Shown piece after piece: positions 37,270 to 44,766 of a stretch of DNA of 64,000 nucleotides (the stretch's first letter is position 1; each line of letters opens with the position of its first letter). Both the position numbers and the translations under genes were made by a program. Where the stretch lies: NCBI GenBank assembly GCA_947458545.1, contig CANGYH010000008.1, positions 44,144-108,143 of the forward strand. The letters run 5' to 3'. The DNA comes from Cytophagaceae bacterium. GTDB taxonomy: Bacteria; Bacteroidota; Bacteroidia; Cytophagales; Flexibacteraceae. The notes below the pieces were generated by a model, which saw only the letters and a program-made list of their open reading frames with translations, had not been told where the DNA came from and did not search any database.

Positions 37270-38895
37270 TTACGCCAAAATCCGCACCGGGTCCTCCAGC
37301 AGGCCTTTGAGCGTCTGCAAGAAGGCAGCCCCGAGGGCACCATCTACGACGCGGTGGTCGCAGCTGAGGGTGACGTTCATCAGGCTGGCCACTTTCATCT
37401 CGCCGTTGCGGATGACGGGGGCCTCTTTGATGCCACCCACCGCTAAGATGCAGGCATCAGGCGGGTTGATGATGGCCGTAAACTGCTCTATACCAAACAT
37501 GCCCAGGTTGCTGATAGAGAAGGTATTGCCCTCCCAGTCTTGCGGTTTGAGCTGCTTGTTCTTGGCTTTGCCTGCCAGGTCTTTTACCTCGCCGGCAATC
37601 TGGGTCAGGCTCTTTTGGTCTGCAAAGCGCACCACGGGCACCAGCAGGCCTTCTTCTACCGCCACGGCCACCCCTATGTGGATGTGATTGTTGTAGCGGA
37701 TCTTATCTCCCAGCCAGCTTGCGTTGATCTTGGGGTGCTGGCGCAGCGCCGCCGCCGAGGCGCGGATGATCATGTCGTTGAAGCTGACCTTGGCCCCGGC
37801 AAACTCGTTGATAGACGCACGGGCCGCTACGGCCTTGGTCATGTCTATCTCCATCGTCAGGTAGAAGTGCGGCGCGGTGTACATGCTCTCCGCAAGGCGG
37901 CGGGCAATCGTCTTGCGCATCTGGCTTACAGGCACCTCGGTGTAGCTCTCTTGGCCTAGGGCTATGGGCGCAGCCGCAGGGGCACTTGGAGCCGCCGCAG
38001 GGGCAGCGGTTGCAACTGGTTGTGCGGCGGCCTTAAAGTTCTCCACATCCTGGCGGACGATACGGCCACCCTCGCCTGTGCCGCGCATGCTGGCCAGGCT
38101 CAGGCCGCGCTCTTCGGCCATCTTACGGGCCAAGGGGCTCACCTTGATGCGGTCTCCCTCGCTGGCTGTGTCTGGGGTAGCGTGCGCAGAGGCTGGGGCT
38201 GCCTGGGCTTCCGGAGCATGAGCAGGTATTTCAACGGGTGCGGGCGCAGGCGTGGCGGCCGGGCCGCCTGCCAGCAGAGCCTTATAGTCGGCACCTGCCT
38301 CGCCGATGATGGCTATCACCGCATCTACGGGCACGCTGGCACCTTGCTCGATGCCGACGTAGAGCAGGGTTCCGTCTTCGTAGCTCTCCAGCTCCATGGT
38401 GGCCTTGTCAGTCTCTACCTCGGCCAGCACGTCGCCGCTTTTCACCTTGTCGCCTACTTTTTTGTGCCAGGCGGCAATGGTGCCCTCGGTCATCGTGTCG
38501 CTCATTTTGGGCATACGGATGACGGAGGCCTTCACGTTGGTGGCAGCCGGCGCTGGTGCAGAGGCTTGTGCAGGCGCGGCCGCCGCAGGAGCTGCCGGGG
38601 CCGCAGCAGGTACAGGCGTAGCGGCAGAGCCGTTCAGCAGGGCCTGAAAATCTTCTCCCGCTTTGCCTACGATGGCAATAGGGGCATCTACGGGTACGCT
38701 TTGCCCTTGGGCCACGCCGATGTAGAGCAGGGTGCCGTCGCTGTAGCTTTCCAGCTCCATGGTGGCCTTGTCGGTTTCCACCTCGGCCAGCACTTCGCCG
38801 CTTTTTACGGTGTCACCAACTTTTTTATGCCAGGCGGCGATGACGCCTTCCGTCATCGTATCGCTCATCTTGGGCATGCGTAGTACTTCTGCCAT
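37270..38895 (-). CDS. pdhC: Pyruvate dehydrogenase complex E2, dihydrolipoamide acetyltransferase
   Basis: Core of the pyruvate dehydrogenase complex: carries acetyl groups on lipoyl-lysine and transfers them to CoA. 541 residues: two near-identical lipoyl domains with lipoylated Lys43 and Lys164 (both ETDKATMELES), joined by Ala/Pro-rich linkers; the E1/E3-binding domain (about 250-286, KVSPLARKMAEERGLSLASM); and the catalytic domain (about 310-541) with the active-site CDHRVVDGALGA (His-x3-Asp-Gly). The close match of the PKMSDTMTEG blocks points to an internal duplication. E1 and E3 genes are not adjacent. A TACTTTTA element lies about 25 nt upstream. Confidence 0.95.
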   Translation of the reverse strand: MAEVLRMPKMSDTMTEGVIAAWHKKVGDTVKSGEVLAEVETDKATMELESYSDGTLLYIGVAQGQSVPVDAPIAIVGKAGEDFQALLNGSAATPVPAAAPAAPAAAAPAQASAPAPAATNVKASVIRMPKMSDTMTEGTIAAWHKKVGDKVKSGDVLAEVETDKATMELESYEDGTLLYVGIEQGASVPVDAVIAIIGEAGADYKALLAGGPAATPAPAPVEIPAHAPEAQAAPASAHATPDTASEGDRIKVSPLARKMAEERGLSLASMRGTGEGGRIVRQDVENFKAAAQPVATAAPAAAPSAPAAAPIALGQESYTEVPVSQMRKTIARRLAESMYTAPHFYLTMEIDMTKAVAARASINEFAGAKVSFNDMIIRASAAALRQHPKINASWLGDKIRYNNHIHIGVAVAVEEGLLVPVVRFADQKSLTQIAGEVKDLAGKAKNKQLKPQDWEGNTFSISNLGMFGIEQFTAIINPPDACILAVGGIKEAPVIRNGEMKVASLMNVTLSCDHRVVDGALGAAFLQTLKGLLEDPVRILA

Positions 38896-39110
38896 GCGTG
38901 GTCCCGCGGGTTGAGTCTAAAAGTAGGGGTTGAGTAAGACAACCGGCAGGCTGCCTCCAAGTTTGCTTTACCCCTCGCGGCGGGGCGAGGGCGGGCAAAA
39001 TTAACGCCTGCCGAGGGTTGTAACCGGCAATGAGGCAAAGTTCGTGCGAGACGCCGCCGGGCAGCAAAACTTGTACCGCGGCCTCCTTGCAAATCTACCC
39101 CGCCGCCCCT

Positions 39111-39118
39111 TATCTTTG
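39111..39118 (+). promoter_or_regulatory. Consensus promoter TATCTTTG for rpmG-DUF4295
   Basis: Exact -7 consensus; a TTG at 39087-39089 is 21 bp upstream, as expected for the -33 box. Leader of about 45-50 nt before rpmG. Confidence 0.7.
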
Positions 39119-39171
39119 CAGGCCCGTTCCAAAGGTATGTCCTCTTGGGCTAGGGCTAAACGCGCAACAAC

Positions 39172-39354
39172 ATGGCTAAGAAAGGCAACCGCATCCAGGT
39201 GATTCTGGAATGCACCGAGCACAAAACCTCGGGCATGCCGGGTACCTCCCGCTATATCACGACCAAAAACCGTAAGAACACCACCGAGCGCCTGGAGCTG
39301 AAGAAATTCAACCCCATCCTCCGCCGTGTAACCGTTCACAAAGAGATTAAATAA
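39172..39354 (+). CDS. rpmG: 50S ribosomal protein L33
   Basis: A 60-residue ribosomal protein: [20 protein letters not shown], then [20 protein letters not shown] and [14 protein letters not shown]. This is the long Bacteroidota form without the zinc cysteine pairs (only one Cys remains). Usually rpmB (L28) precedes it in this phylum; here the 5' flank up to pdhC has no rpmB. Followed after 6 bp by the DUF4295 gene. Confidence 0.97.
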   Translation: MAKKGNRIQVILECTEHKTSGMPGTSRYITTKNRKNTTERLELKKFNPILRRVTVHKEIK

Positions 39355-39360
39355 GAAACC

Positions 39361-39516
39361 ATGGCAAAGAAGGTAGTTGCAACCCTGAAGAAAGAAGGCG
39401 GTAAAGCCTACACCAAGGTCATCAAAGCGGTGAAGAGCCCCAAAACGGGCGCCTACACCTTCCGCGAGGAGATCGTGCCCAACGAGGACGTGCAAACCGC
39501 CCTCAGCGCCAAGTAA
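39361..39516 (+). CDS. DUF4295 protein (51 aa, Bacteroidota-specific)
   Basis: MAKKVVATLKKEGGKAYTKV, IKAVKSPKTGAYTFREEIVP, NEDVQTALSAK. A very basic small protein of a family that, as far as I know, is restricted to Bacteroidota and almost always sits behind rpmG. Recently described small ribosomal proteins of Bacteroidota make a ribosome-associated role plausible, but that is inference. Start ATG 39361, 6 bp after the rpmG stop; ends 20 bp before a strong terminator, so rpmG-DUF4295 is a two-gene transcript. Confidence 0.92.
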   Translation: MAKKVVATLKKEGGKAYTKVIKAVKSPKTGAYTFREEIVPNEDVQTALSAK

Positions 39517-39536
39517 GGCATTGCCCCTGCGCAAGC

Positions 39537-39575
39537 AAAAATCCCCATCCGGCCTTTCGGGTGGGGATTTTTGTA
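39537..39575 (+). terminator. Terminator after rpmG-DUF4295
   Basis: 12-bp stem AAATCCCCATCC / GGGTGGGGATTT (one G-T pair), loop, then TTTG. Confidence 0.9.
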
Positions 39576-39644
39576 TGTAACCCAGACGCAAACCAGCCGC
39601 CCTGCTACATTTATACTTCATACCATCAAAGCCAGTTATAACCC

Positions 39645-40613
39645 TTGGGTCTCTTTAGCTTCTTTACCAAAGAAAAAAAACAAGCCCTAGACGAAGGGCT
39701 AGAGAAAACGCGCACCTCCATCTTCTCTAAGCTCAGCAAAGTGCTGCTGGGCAAAAGCACCGTAGATGAAGAAGTGCTCGACGAGCTGGAGATGACCCTC
39801 ATCGCCGCAGACGTGGGCGTAGAGACTACCTCCAAAATTATCTCTGCTATAGAGGCCCGCGTGGCGGCAGACAAGTACCTAAGCACCTCTGAGCTAGACA
39901 AAATCTTGCGAGACGAGGTAGGCAAACTGCTGGCCGCCGGCCCCAGCGGCCTGGCGCAGGGCTTCGAGCTGCCGGCGGGGGTGCAGCCTTACGTCATCAT
40001 GGTGGTGGGCGTAAACGGTGTGGGCAAAACGACGACCATCGGCAAGCTGGCCTCGCAGTTTCATGCCCAGGGCAAAAAGGTGGTGCTGGGCGCGGCCGAT
40101 ACCTTCCGTGCGGCAGCCGTGCAGCAACTGGTTACCTGGGGGCAGCGCGCAGGCGTGCCCGTCATAGAGATGGGCCAGAATGCAGACCCAGCCTCGGTGG
40201 CGTTCCAGGCCGTGCAGAAGGGCACGGAGATGGGTGCAGACGTCGTCATCGTAGATACGGCCGGTCGCCTGCACAACAAGATCAACCTGATGAACGAGCT
40301 GGCCAAGATCAAGCGCGTGATGCAGAAGGTAACCCCAGCCGCCCCCCACGAGGTGCTGCTGGTGCTGGATGGCTCCACCGGCCAAAACGCGCTCAACCAG
40401 GCCCGGGAGTTCTCTAAGGCTACCGAGATAACGAGTCTGGCCATCACTAAGCTAGACGGCACGGCCAAGGGTGGCGTCGTCATCGCCGTGTCAGACCAGT
40501 TGCAGGTGCCTGTCCGCTTCATCGGCGTGGGCGAGAAGATCGACGACCTCCAGGTCTTCGACCGCGCCGAGTTTGCCGACTCCCTCTTCAAAATGAGCGG
40601 GCGGGAGGCGTAA
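39645..40613 (+). CDS. ftsY: Signal recognition particle receptor FtsY
   Basis: SRP receptor GTPase that brings ribosomes making membrane proteins to the translocon. 322 residues, a short-A-domain form. The start is TTG at 39645 (Met-GLFSFFTKEKKQALDEGLEK); that amphipathic beginning is conserved and no ATG is available. The N domain has LEMTLIAADVGVETTSKII; G domain motifs are GVNGVGKTTTIGKLA (G1), DTFRAAAVQQL, DTAGRLHNK (G3) and TKLDGTAKGG (G4), ending IDDLQVFDRAEFADSLF. Directly behind the rpmG terminator, so separately transcribed. Confidence 0.97.
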   Translation: MGLFSFFTKEKKQALDEGLEKTRTSIFSKLSKVLLGKSTVDEEVLDELEMTLIAADVGVETTSKIISAIEARVAADKYLSTSELDKILRDEVGKLLAAGPSGLAQGFELPAGVQPYVIMVVGVNGVGKTTTIGKLASQFHAQGKKVVLGAADTFRAAAVQQLVTWGQRAGVPVIEMGQNADPASVAFQAVQKGTEMGADVVIVDTAGRLHNKINLMNELAKIKRVMQKVTPAAPHEVLLVLDGSTGQNALNQAREFSKATEITSLAITKLDGTAKGGVVIAVSDQLQVPVRFIGVGEKIDDLQVFDRAEFADSLFKMSGREA

Positions 40614-40657
40614 ACCTCCCTGCTAACACCCATGTTGCTCCAATCCAACGCGTATAG

Positions 40658-40732
40658 CTCCCCCTCTTCTCCCCTGGAGGGGGAGAAGAGGGGGCTGGGG
40701 GGTGATGAGGGGGTGCGCCCCACGCACAAAAG
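40658..40732 (+). repeat. GC-rich dispersed intergenic repeat, copy G
   Basis: CTCCCCCTCTTCTCCCC, loop, GGGGGAGAAGAGGGGG, then CTGGGGGGTGATGAGGGGGTGCG and CCCCACGCAC. It overlaps the 5' end of the open frame of the next gene. Confidence 0.85.
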
Positions 40733-41222
40733 GTACGGGGTTACTTGGTTGCTACTCCTCCTCGCCTTCCTCCTTACCCTCCCCCACCCCAGCCAGGCCC
40801 AGCGCCGCCCCAAGCGCGCCCGGCCTGCCACAACACAGGGCATTAGGGGCACGGTCTTCTACCTGCAAGGCAACTTTATGCCCAGCCCAGACGGCGCCAG
40901 CGGCGGCAGCCGCAAGCCCGTAGCCCGCAAGCTCCTCCTCTTCGCCCCGCCCCTGGATGCCGACATCATGGAAAGCGGCGCGCTCGATGGCCCCTTTGTG
41001 GACCTGGGCAAGCGCGTGCCAGCCTACACCGTCCGCTCAGGCCGGGATGGCCGCTTCCGCCTACGCCTAGAGCCGGGCACCTACAGCCTCATCGTCCAAG
41101 AGCCCGACGGCCGCTATTTCTGCAATGGCCAGGATGGCGAGGGCCGTCTCTGCCCCATCACCATCCAAAAAGGCCGCTGGACCTCCACCACGGTAGAGAT
41201 CAACCACGCGGCGGTGTATTAA
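40713..41222 (+). CDS. Exported protein with carboxypeptidase-regulatory-like domain
   Basis: Not assigned to a named family. The frame is open from 40632, but its first part is repeat copy G, so the start is uncertain. I place it at GTG 40713 (VRPTHKRYGV), within the repeat tail, giving a basic n-region and the hydrophobic stretch TWLLLLLAFLLTLPHPSQAQ as signal peptide. The mature part is basic, then GIRGTVFYLQGNFMP, VARKLLLFAPP, and RSGRDGRFRLRLEPGTYSLIV, the usual beta-sandwich pattern of carboxypeptidase-regulatory/SpaA-like domains (about 170 aa in all). C-terminus ends INHAAVY. Its stop overlaps the stop of a thioredoxin-like remnant on the other strand. Confidence 0.62.
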   Translation: MRPTHKRYGVTWLLLLLAFLLTLPHPSQAQRRPKRARPATTQGIRGTVFYLQGNFMPSPDGASGGSRKPVARKLLLFAPPLDADIMESGALDGPFVDLGKRVPAYTVRSGRDGRFRLRLEPGTYSLIVQEPDGRYFCNGQDGEGRLCPITIQKGRWTSTTVEINHAAVY

Positions 41223-41308
41223 GGCAGCAGGTCGGCCAGCGTTTGGGCCTTGCTGGTGCGGTAGCGTACGAGCTTGCCCCGGTCCACAATAAGGTACGTA
41301 GGAAAGGC
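41219..41308 (-). pseudogene. C-terminal remnant of a thioredoxin-like (TlpA/redoxin) protein
   Basis: Minus-strand frame with no start reads AFPTYLIVDRGKLVRYRTSK then AQTLADLLP and stop. The cis-Pro strand followed by LIVDR-GK is the end of a thioredoxin fold (F-P-T-x-x-L-I-D-x-x-G-K). Homology stops abruptly where the repeat block at 41312 begins; the N-terminal part with the CxxC motif is missing. I interpret it as a gene truncated by insertion or deletion at the repeat block. Confidence 0.6.
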
Positions 41309-41311
41309 CCA

Positions 41312-41390
41312 ATCTATTGTGCAATGGCTCTGCCCCTATCTACTGTGCAAGGGCTGAGCCCCCTCTTACTGTGCAATGGCTCTGCCATTG
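41312..41390 (+). repeat. Three degenerate ~27-bp tandem repeats
   Basis: Three imperfect units: CTATTGTGCAATGGCTCTGCC (41313), CTACTGTGCAAGGGCTGAGCC (41339) and TTACTGTGCAATGGCTCTGCC (41366). Each contains a small palindrome (GGCTCTGCC or GGGCTGAGCCC). The third unit is also the outer part of the left arm of the large inverted repeat. Confidence 0.75.
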
Positions 41391-41638
41391 TCACGTGCTC
41401 TTGCGAGGCTGTGCCTCGCGTGTAGGCCCGGGCACCAACCTGGAAACCTCAGGATGGCGCGGGCTGCGGATTGTAGCACGGGGTGTAGCCTGGGCTGAAC
41501 ACGACGATGCCTGCATAGCGCAACCCCTCTTACCCCATTACCTGACACATCCGCAGCCTGCCAGGTCTAACGCGCTGGCCTGTACGCGAGGCGCAGCCTC
41601 GCAAGAGCACGTGACAATGGCAGAGCCATTGCACAGTA
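41368..41638. repeat. 61-bp inverted repeat with nested palindromes
   Basis: Left arm 41368-41428 and right arm 41578-41638 are reverse complements with about 3 mismatches over 61 bp, separated by about 149 bp. Each arm contains two hairpins of its own: AATGGCTCTGCCATT and GCGAGGCTGTGCCTCGC. The spacer has no recognised gene. No terminal target duplication or transposase is seen. It looks like a MITE-like or REP-like composite. Confidence 0.8.
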
Positions 41639-41935
41639 GGTGGGGGCACGGCCCTTGCGCAGAAATAGGAGGCAATAGCGGGCGGCTTCAGCCGTCGCTA
41701 TCCTAGTAGCCCCACGGCTTCAGCCTGGGGCGGCCAACTACACGCCACCCCTCCCCCACCCAAAATTCCCCGACCCAGGCCAAAATTCCCGCATATCCAA
41801 TGTTACGCCCACCTTACATGGCATAACAGTTACTACAAGGCCCAAAGGCCTTTCAGGCGTGTACGGTGTTCCTTTCTGAGCGGGTTTGCAGCCAAACCTT
41901 ACATGTGTAGGGCCAGTTCTATCTTCGCTACGCAA

Positions 41936-42775
41936 ATGCGAAAAGTTCTGCTCTACAGCCGCCCCCTGCCCGACTACCTGCTGGCCCTGCTGGCCCAGAA
42001 GGTGCCCGCCTACGGCATGGGCCTGGTAGAGCGGCTGGTGCGCAGCTACGACTTTGCCTTCCGCTTTGCGCCGCCGCGCCTGCGCAAGCTCGGCGACTAC
42101 ACCCGCAAGGCCAACGGCGAGGTTGCCATCACCGTCAACGCAGACCTGCCGCCAGAGCTGTTTCTGGTAACCTTTCTGCACGAGGTAGCCCACCTGGAGG
42201 CCCTGATGGGCCGCTCCCGCCGCGAGGCTCCGCATGGCAAGCGCTGGCAGGCCTGCTTCGGGCAGTTGCTGGCCGAGCTTTGCCAGAACGCTCAAGGCAG
42301 CATGCCCGCCCCGCTGCACCAGGCCCTGCTGCGCCATAGCCAGGCCCCCACGGCCACGCTTACGGCCGATGCCGCCCTGGCCCGCCTCTTGCTGCCCGCC
42401 AAGCCACCCCGCCAGGCCCTGGCAGAGGGCTTTGCCCACGTAGAGATGCTGGCCGCCGGCACCGCCTTTGCCTACCGGGGCAAGGCCTTTTTGCTCAGCG
42501 GCAAGATGCGCACCCGCCACTACGGCACCGATTTGCAGACCGGCCAACTCTGGAAGTTCGCGGCCCAATGCACGGTGCAAGTGCTGCCCGAGGTGGCAAG
42601 GCCCGCCACCCAGGCCACCATCTTAGTGGGGCACCAGCTAGAGCCTGGGCAAGAGTTTGTGCACCGCCGCCGCAAAATGCGGCTAGACAGCAAACAGCGC
42701 ACCCGCCTGCACTGCACCGATCTGCAAACCGGCCGCCGCATAGAGCTGCCCAGCCTGGTGCATGTAGGCGTGTAA
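41936..42775 (+). CDS. SprT-like zinc metalloprotease domain protein
   Basis: About 279 residues from ATG 41936 (MRKVLLYSRPLPDYLLALLA). A gluzincin-type zinc motif H82-E-V-A-H86-L is followed at a distance by H in REAPHGKRWQACFGQLL, the SprT-like arrangement. SprT-like proteins of eukaryotes (Spartan) cut DNA-protein crosslinks; bacterial members are little studied. The C-terminal ~90 residues are not part of the protease: two similar basic segments, KMRTRHYGTDLQTGQLWKF and RTRLHCTDLQTGRRIELPS, each about 50 residues apart, form a duplicated small beta module. No Cys cluster. A TATCTTCG element ends 8 nt before the ATG. Confidence 0.83.
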   Translation: MRKVLLYSRPLPDYLLALLAQKVPAYGMGLVERLVRSYDFAFRFAPPRLRKLGDYTRKANGEVAITVNADLPPELFLVTFLHEVAHLEALMGRSRREAPHGKRWQACFGQLLAELCQNAQGSMPAPLHQALLRHSQAPTATLTADAALARLLLPAKPPRQALAEGFAHVEMLAAGTAFAYRGKAFLLSGKMRTRHYGTDLQTGQLWKFAAQCTVQVLPEVARPATQATILVGHQLEPGQEFVHRRRKMRLDSKQRTRLHCTDLQTGRRIELPSLVHVGV

Positions 42776-42810
42776 TTGTACCAAGGCAACAGCCCCGCCC
42801 CCACGCACGT

Positions 42811-42818
42811 TACCTTTG
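42811..42818 (+). promoter_or_regulatory. Consensus -7 element TACCTTTG for the second T9SS type A gene
   Basis: Exact TAnnTTTG; predicted leader of about 33 nt. Confidence 0.55.
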
Positions 42819-42856
42819 CCAATGGCCCTGGCCGCAGGGTTTGCAGCACCCCCGGT

Positions 42857-44761
42857 ATGCGTTTTCTACTTCTGATTATCGGCTCGTTAACCATAGGCCT
42901 ATCTAGCTGGGCCCAACCGCTGGTAGAGCCCATGCCCTACCTGGCAGACCAGGCCGCGCGCTGGCGGCAAATCCAGGATTTCAGGGCGCTCAACAAGGGC
43001 TACATCCAACGGACGCTGCGCACTACGGCCGTGTTAGACCTGCCCTTTCTGGAAGACTTTTCTGGCTCACGCATCACGCCCGACTCGCTGCTGTGGGTGC
43101 GCAACAGCGGGGTTTATGTGGGAGACCGTTTCAGCTACCGGGCCCCCAGCAAAGGGGTGGCCACCTTCGACGGGGTGCAGGTAAACGGACAGCCCTATAA
43201 CAGCAACCCCCTGGCCAACGGCCCGTGCGACTCGCTCACCAGCCAGGCCATACGCGTGCCTGCGGGTACGCAGACGCGGCTGTCTTTCTTCTTACAGGCG
43301 GGCCACCCCATTACGGCGCTTCGGCCAGATACGACAGACTCGCTACGGGTAGATTTTTACAACGCCGGCAGCCGGGCCTGGCGCACGGTGCGCGTCTTCA
43401 GAGGGGGGCAGACGGACTTTAGCTTCAGGTTCTACAGCATCGCCGTGGCAGACAGCTTTGCGGGCGAGGCCTTCAGGTTCAGGTTCATCAACTTCGGCCG
43501 CCAAAACGGCGCCTTCGACATCTGGAACCTAGACTACATGCTGCTAGATGTTGGCCGTGCCGAAACCGATACAGCCATCAACGATGTGGCGCTGGCCCGG
43601 CCTATGGGGGGCTTTTTTGCCCAGGGCTACCGGGCCATCCCGGCAGACCATTTCAACGCGGCGGGCCCGGCGGCTTTTAGCGACTCGCTGGCCTACCAGA
43701 TCCAGAATTTAAACCCCGGCATCGTCGTCTATACGGCGCGCCTGCGGGCCGACAGCCTACAGCCCGATCAGCCCAGCCCCATCGGCCAAAACCTGCTGGA
43801 TGCCCCCGTACCCGTGCTGCCCCTAAACGAGCGGGGCAGGCCCGATGCCCGCCTGCGGCAGGTAGTGCCCCGCGCTACGCTGCAGGGCCTGGCAGGTGGG
43901 CGGCCCTTCCGCGGTGTGGGGCAGTTTCGCTACAGCTTTGTGGCCGCCATCAGCGACCGCAACTTCAACACCATTGCCACCAACGATACGCTGACAGACA
44001 CCGCCTCGCTTGGCAACTACTACGCCGCAGACGACGGCAGCCCCGAGATTGTAGCTTCTGTGGCAGGCAACCTGGCAGGTATGGCCGTGCGGTTTGTGCC
44101 CCTGGCCCCCGGGAGCATCACCGGGGCAGAGATTGCCTTCGACCCCAGCAGCTTTAGCATCAACCCAGTGCTTACGGCGCGCATCTTCATCTACCGCCGC
44201 CTGCGAGGTATTGACAGCACCGCCGATGCCATTGCCTTTGTGGAGACGGTAACGCTGGTGCCAAACGGCAACCGGCGGTACAGGTTCCGCTTTAGCCGGG
44301 CGGTGCCGGTAGATCAGCGGGGGTTCTACCTGGCCTATCGGCAAGACATCAACGACGACAACCGCCTCTTTGTGCAGGCTGACATCAACTCTGGCCAGGC
44401 CGACATCTACACCAACATCTTCGGTGCCTGGACGAAGGACGCCATCATCCCCGGCAGGCCCATCTTCAGGCCCATTTTTGCCTGCGTACTGTGTCCGGTG
44501 GCCACCCGCCCCCGGTTAGAGCGTAGCCTGCTGGCGCTGGCGCCCAACCCAGTCCAAAGCGGGCAGCGCCTTCGCCTGCAGGGCAGCTTCCACCAGGCCT
44601 GGCTCAGCACAGCCGACGGCCGCCGCTTGCCGCTGACGGTGGCAGAGGGGCCCGCAACGACAGAGGCTACACTGCCTGCCGGGCTCCCGGCGGGGCTCTA
44701 TGTGGTAGAAGCCCTGGGCCGCACTGGGCCACCCGCCCAGGCCCGGCTGGTGGTAGAGTAG
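42857..44761 (+). CDS. Secreted T9SS type A sorting-domain protein (634 aa)
   Basis: Start at MRFLLLIIGSLTIGLSSWAQ, a clear signal peptide; 27 upstream codons are open but follow a TACCTTTG promoter element whose transcript would begin inside them. The mature part starts with a region containing LDLPFLEDFSGSRITPDSLL and GVATFDGVQVNGQPY, a beta-sandwich common in Bacteroidota surface proteins, then further beta-rich segments without recognised enzyme motifs. The C-terminus LLALAPNPVQSGQRLRLQGS ... LPAGLPAGLYVVEAL ... ARLVVE is a T9SS type A export signal. Convergent with the three-module lipoprotein gene (5-bp gap). Confidence 0.9.
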   Translation: MRFLLLIIGSLTIGLSSWAQPLVEPMPYLADQAARWRQIQDFRALNKGYIQRTLRTTAVLDLPFLEDFSGSRITPDSLLWVRNSGVYVGDRFSYRAPSKGVATFDGVQVNGQPYNSNPLANGPCDSLTSQAIRVPAGTQTRLSFFLQAGHPITALRPDTTDSLRVDFYNAGSRAWRTVRVFRGGQTDFSFRFYSIAVADSFAGEAFRFRFINFGRQNGAFDIWNLDYMLLDVGRAETDTAINDVALARPMGGFFAQGYRAIPADHFNAAGPAAFSDSLAYQIQNLNPGIVVYTARLRADSLQPDQPSPIGQNLLDAPVPVLPLNERGRPDARLRQVVPRATLQGLAGGRPFRGVGQFRYSFVAAISDRNFNTIATNDTLTDTASLGNYYAADDGSPEIVASVAGNLAGMAVRFVPLAPGSITGAEIAFDPSSFSINPVLTARIFIYRRLRGIDSTADAIAFVETVTLVPNGNRRYRFRFSRAVPVDQRGFYLAYRQDINDDNRLFVQADINSGQADIYTNIFGAWTKDAIIPGRPIFRPIFACVLCPVATRPRLERSLLALAPNPVQSGQRLRLQGSFHQAWLSTADGRRLPLTVAEGPATTEATLPAGLPAGLYVVEALGRTGPPAQARLVVE

Positions 44762-44766
44762 CCTGG

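Larger units (their letters stand above)
41309..41935. other. Gene-free repeat-rich stretch of about 630 bp
   Basis: Contains the tandem units, the 61-bp inverted repeat, and two further small hairpins at about 41685-41735 (GCGGCTTCAGCCGTCGC and CACGGCTTCAGCCTGGGG). 41740-41935 has no recognised feature apart from the TATCTTCG element at 41920-41927 before the SprT-like gene. Confidence 0.6.

Noticed and set aside
41460..41530. Minus-strand frame reading RYAGIVVFSPGYTPCYNPQP inside the 61-bp inverted-repeat spacer
   Set aside because: Looked at as a possible N-terminal thioredoxin piece matching the stub at 41219, but it lacks a CxxC motif and ends in a stop after 23 codons; too short to support.
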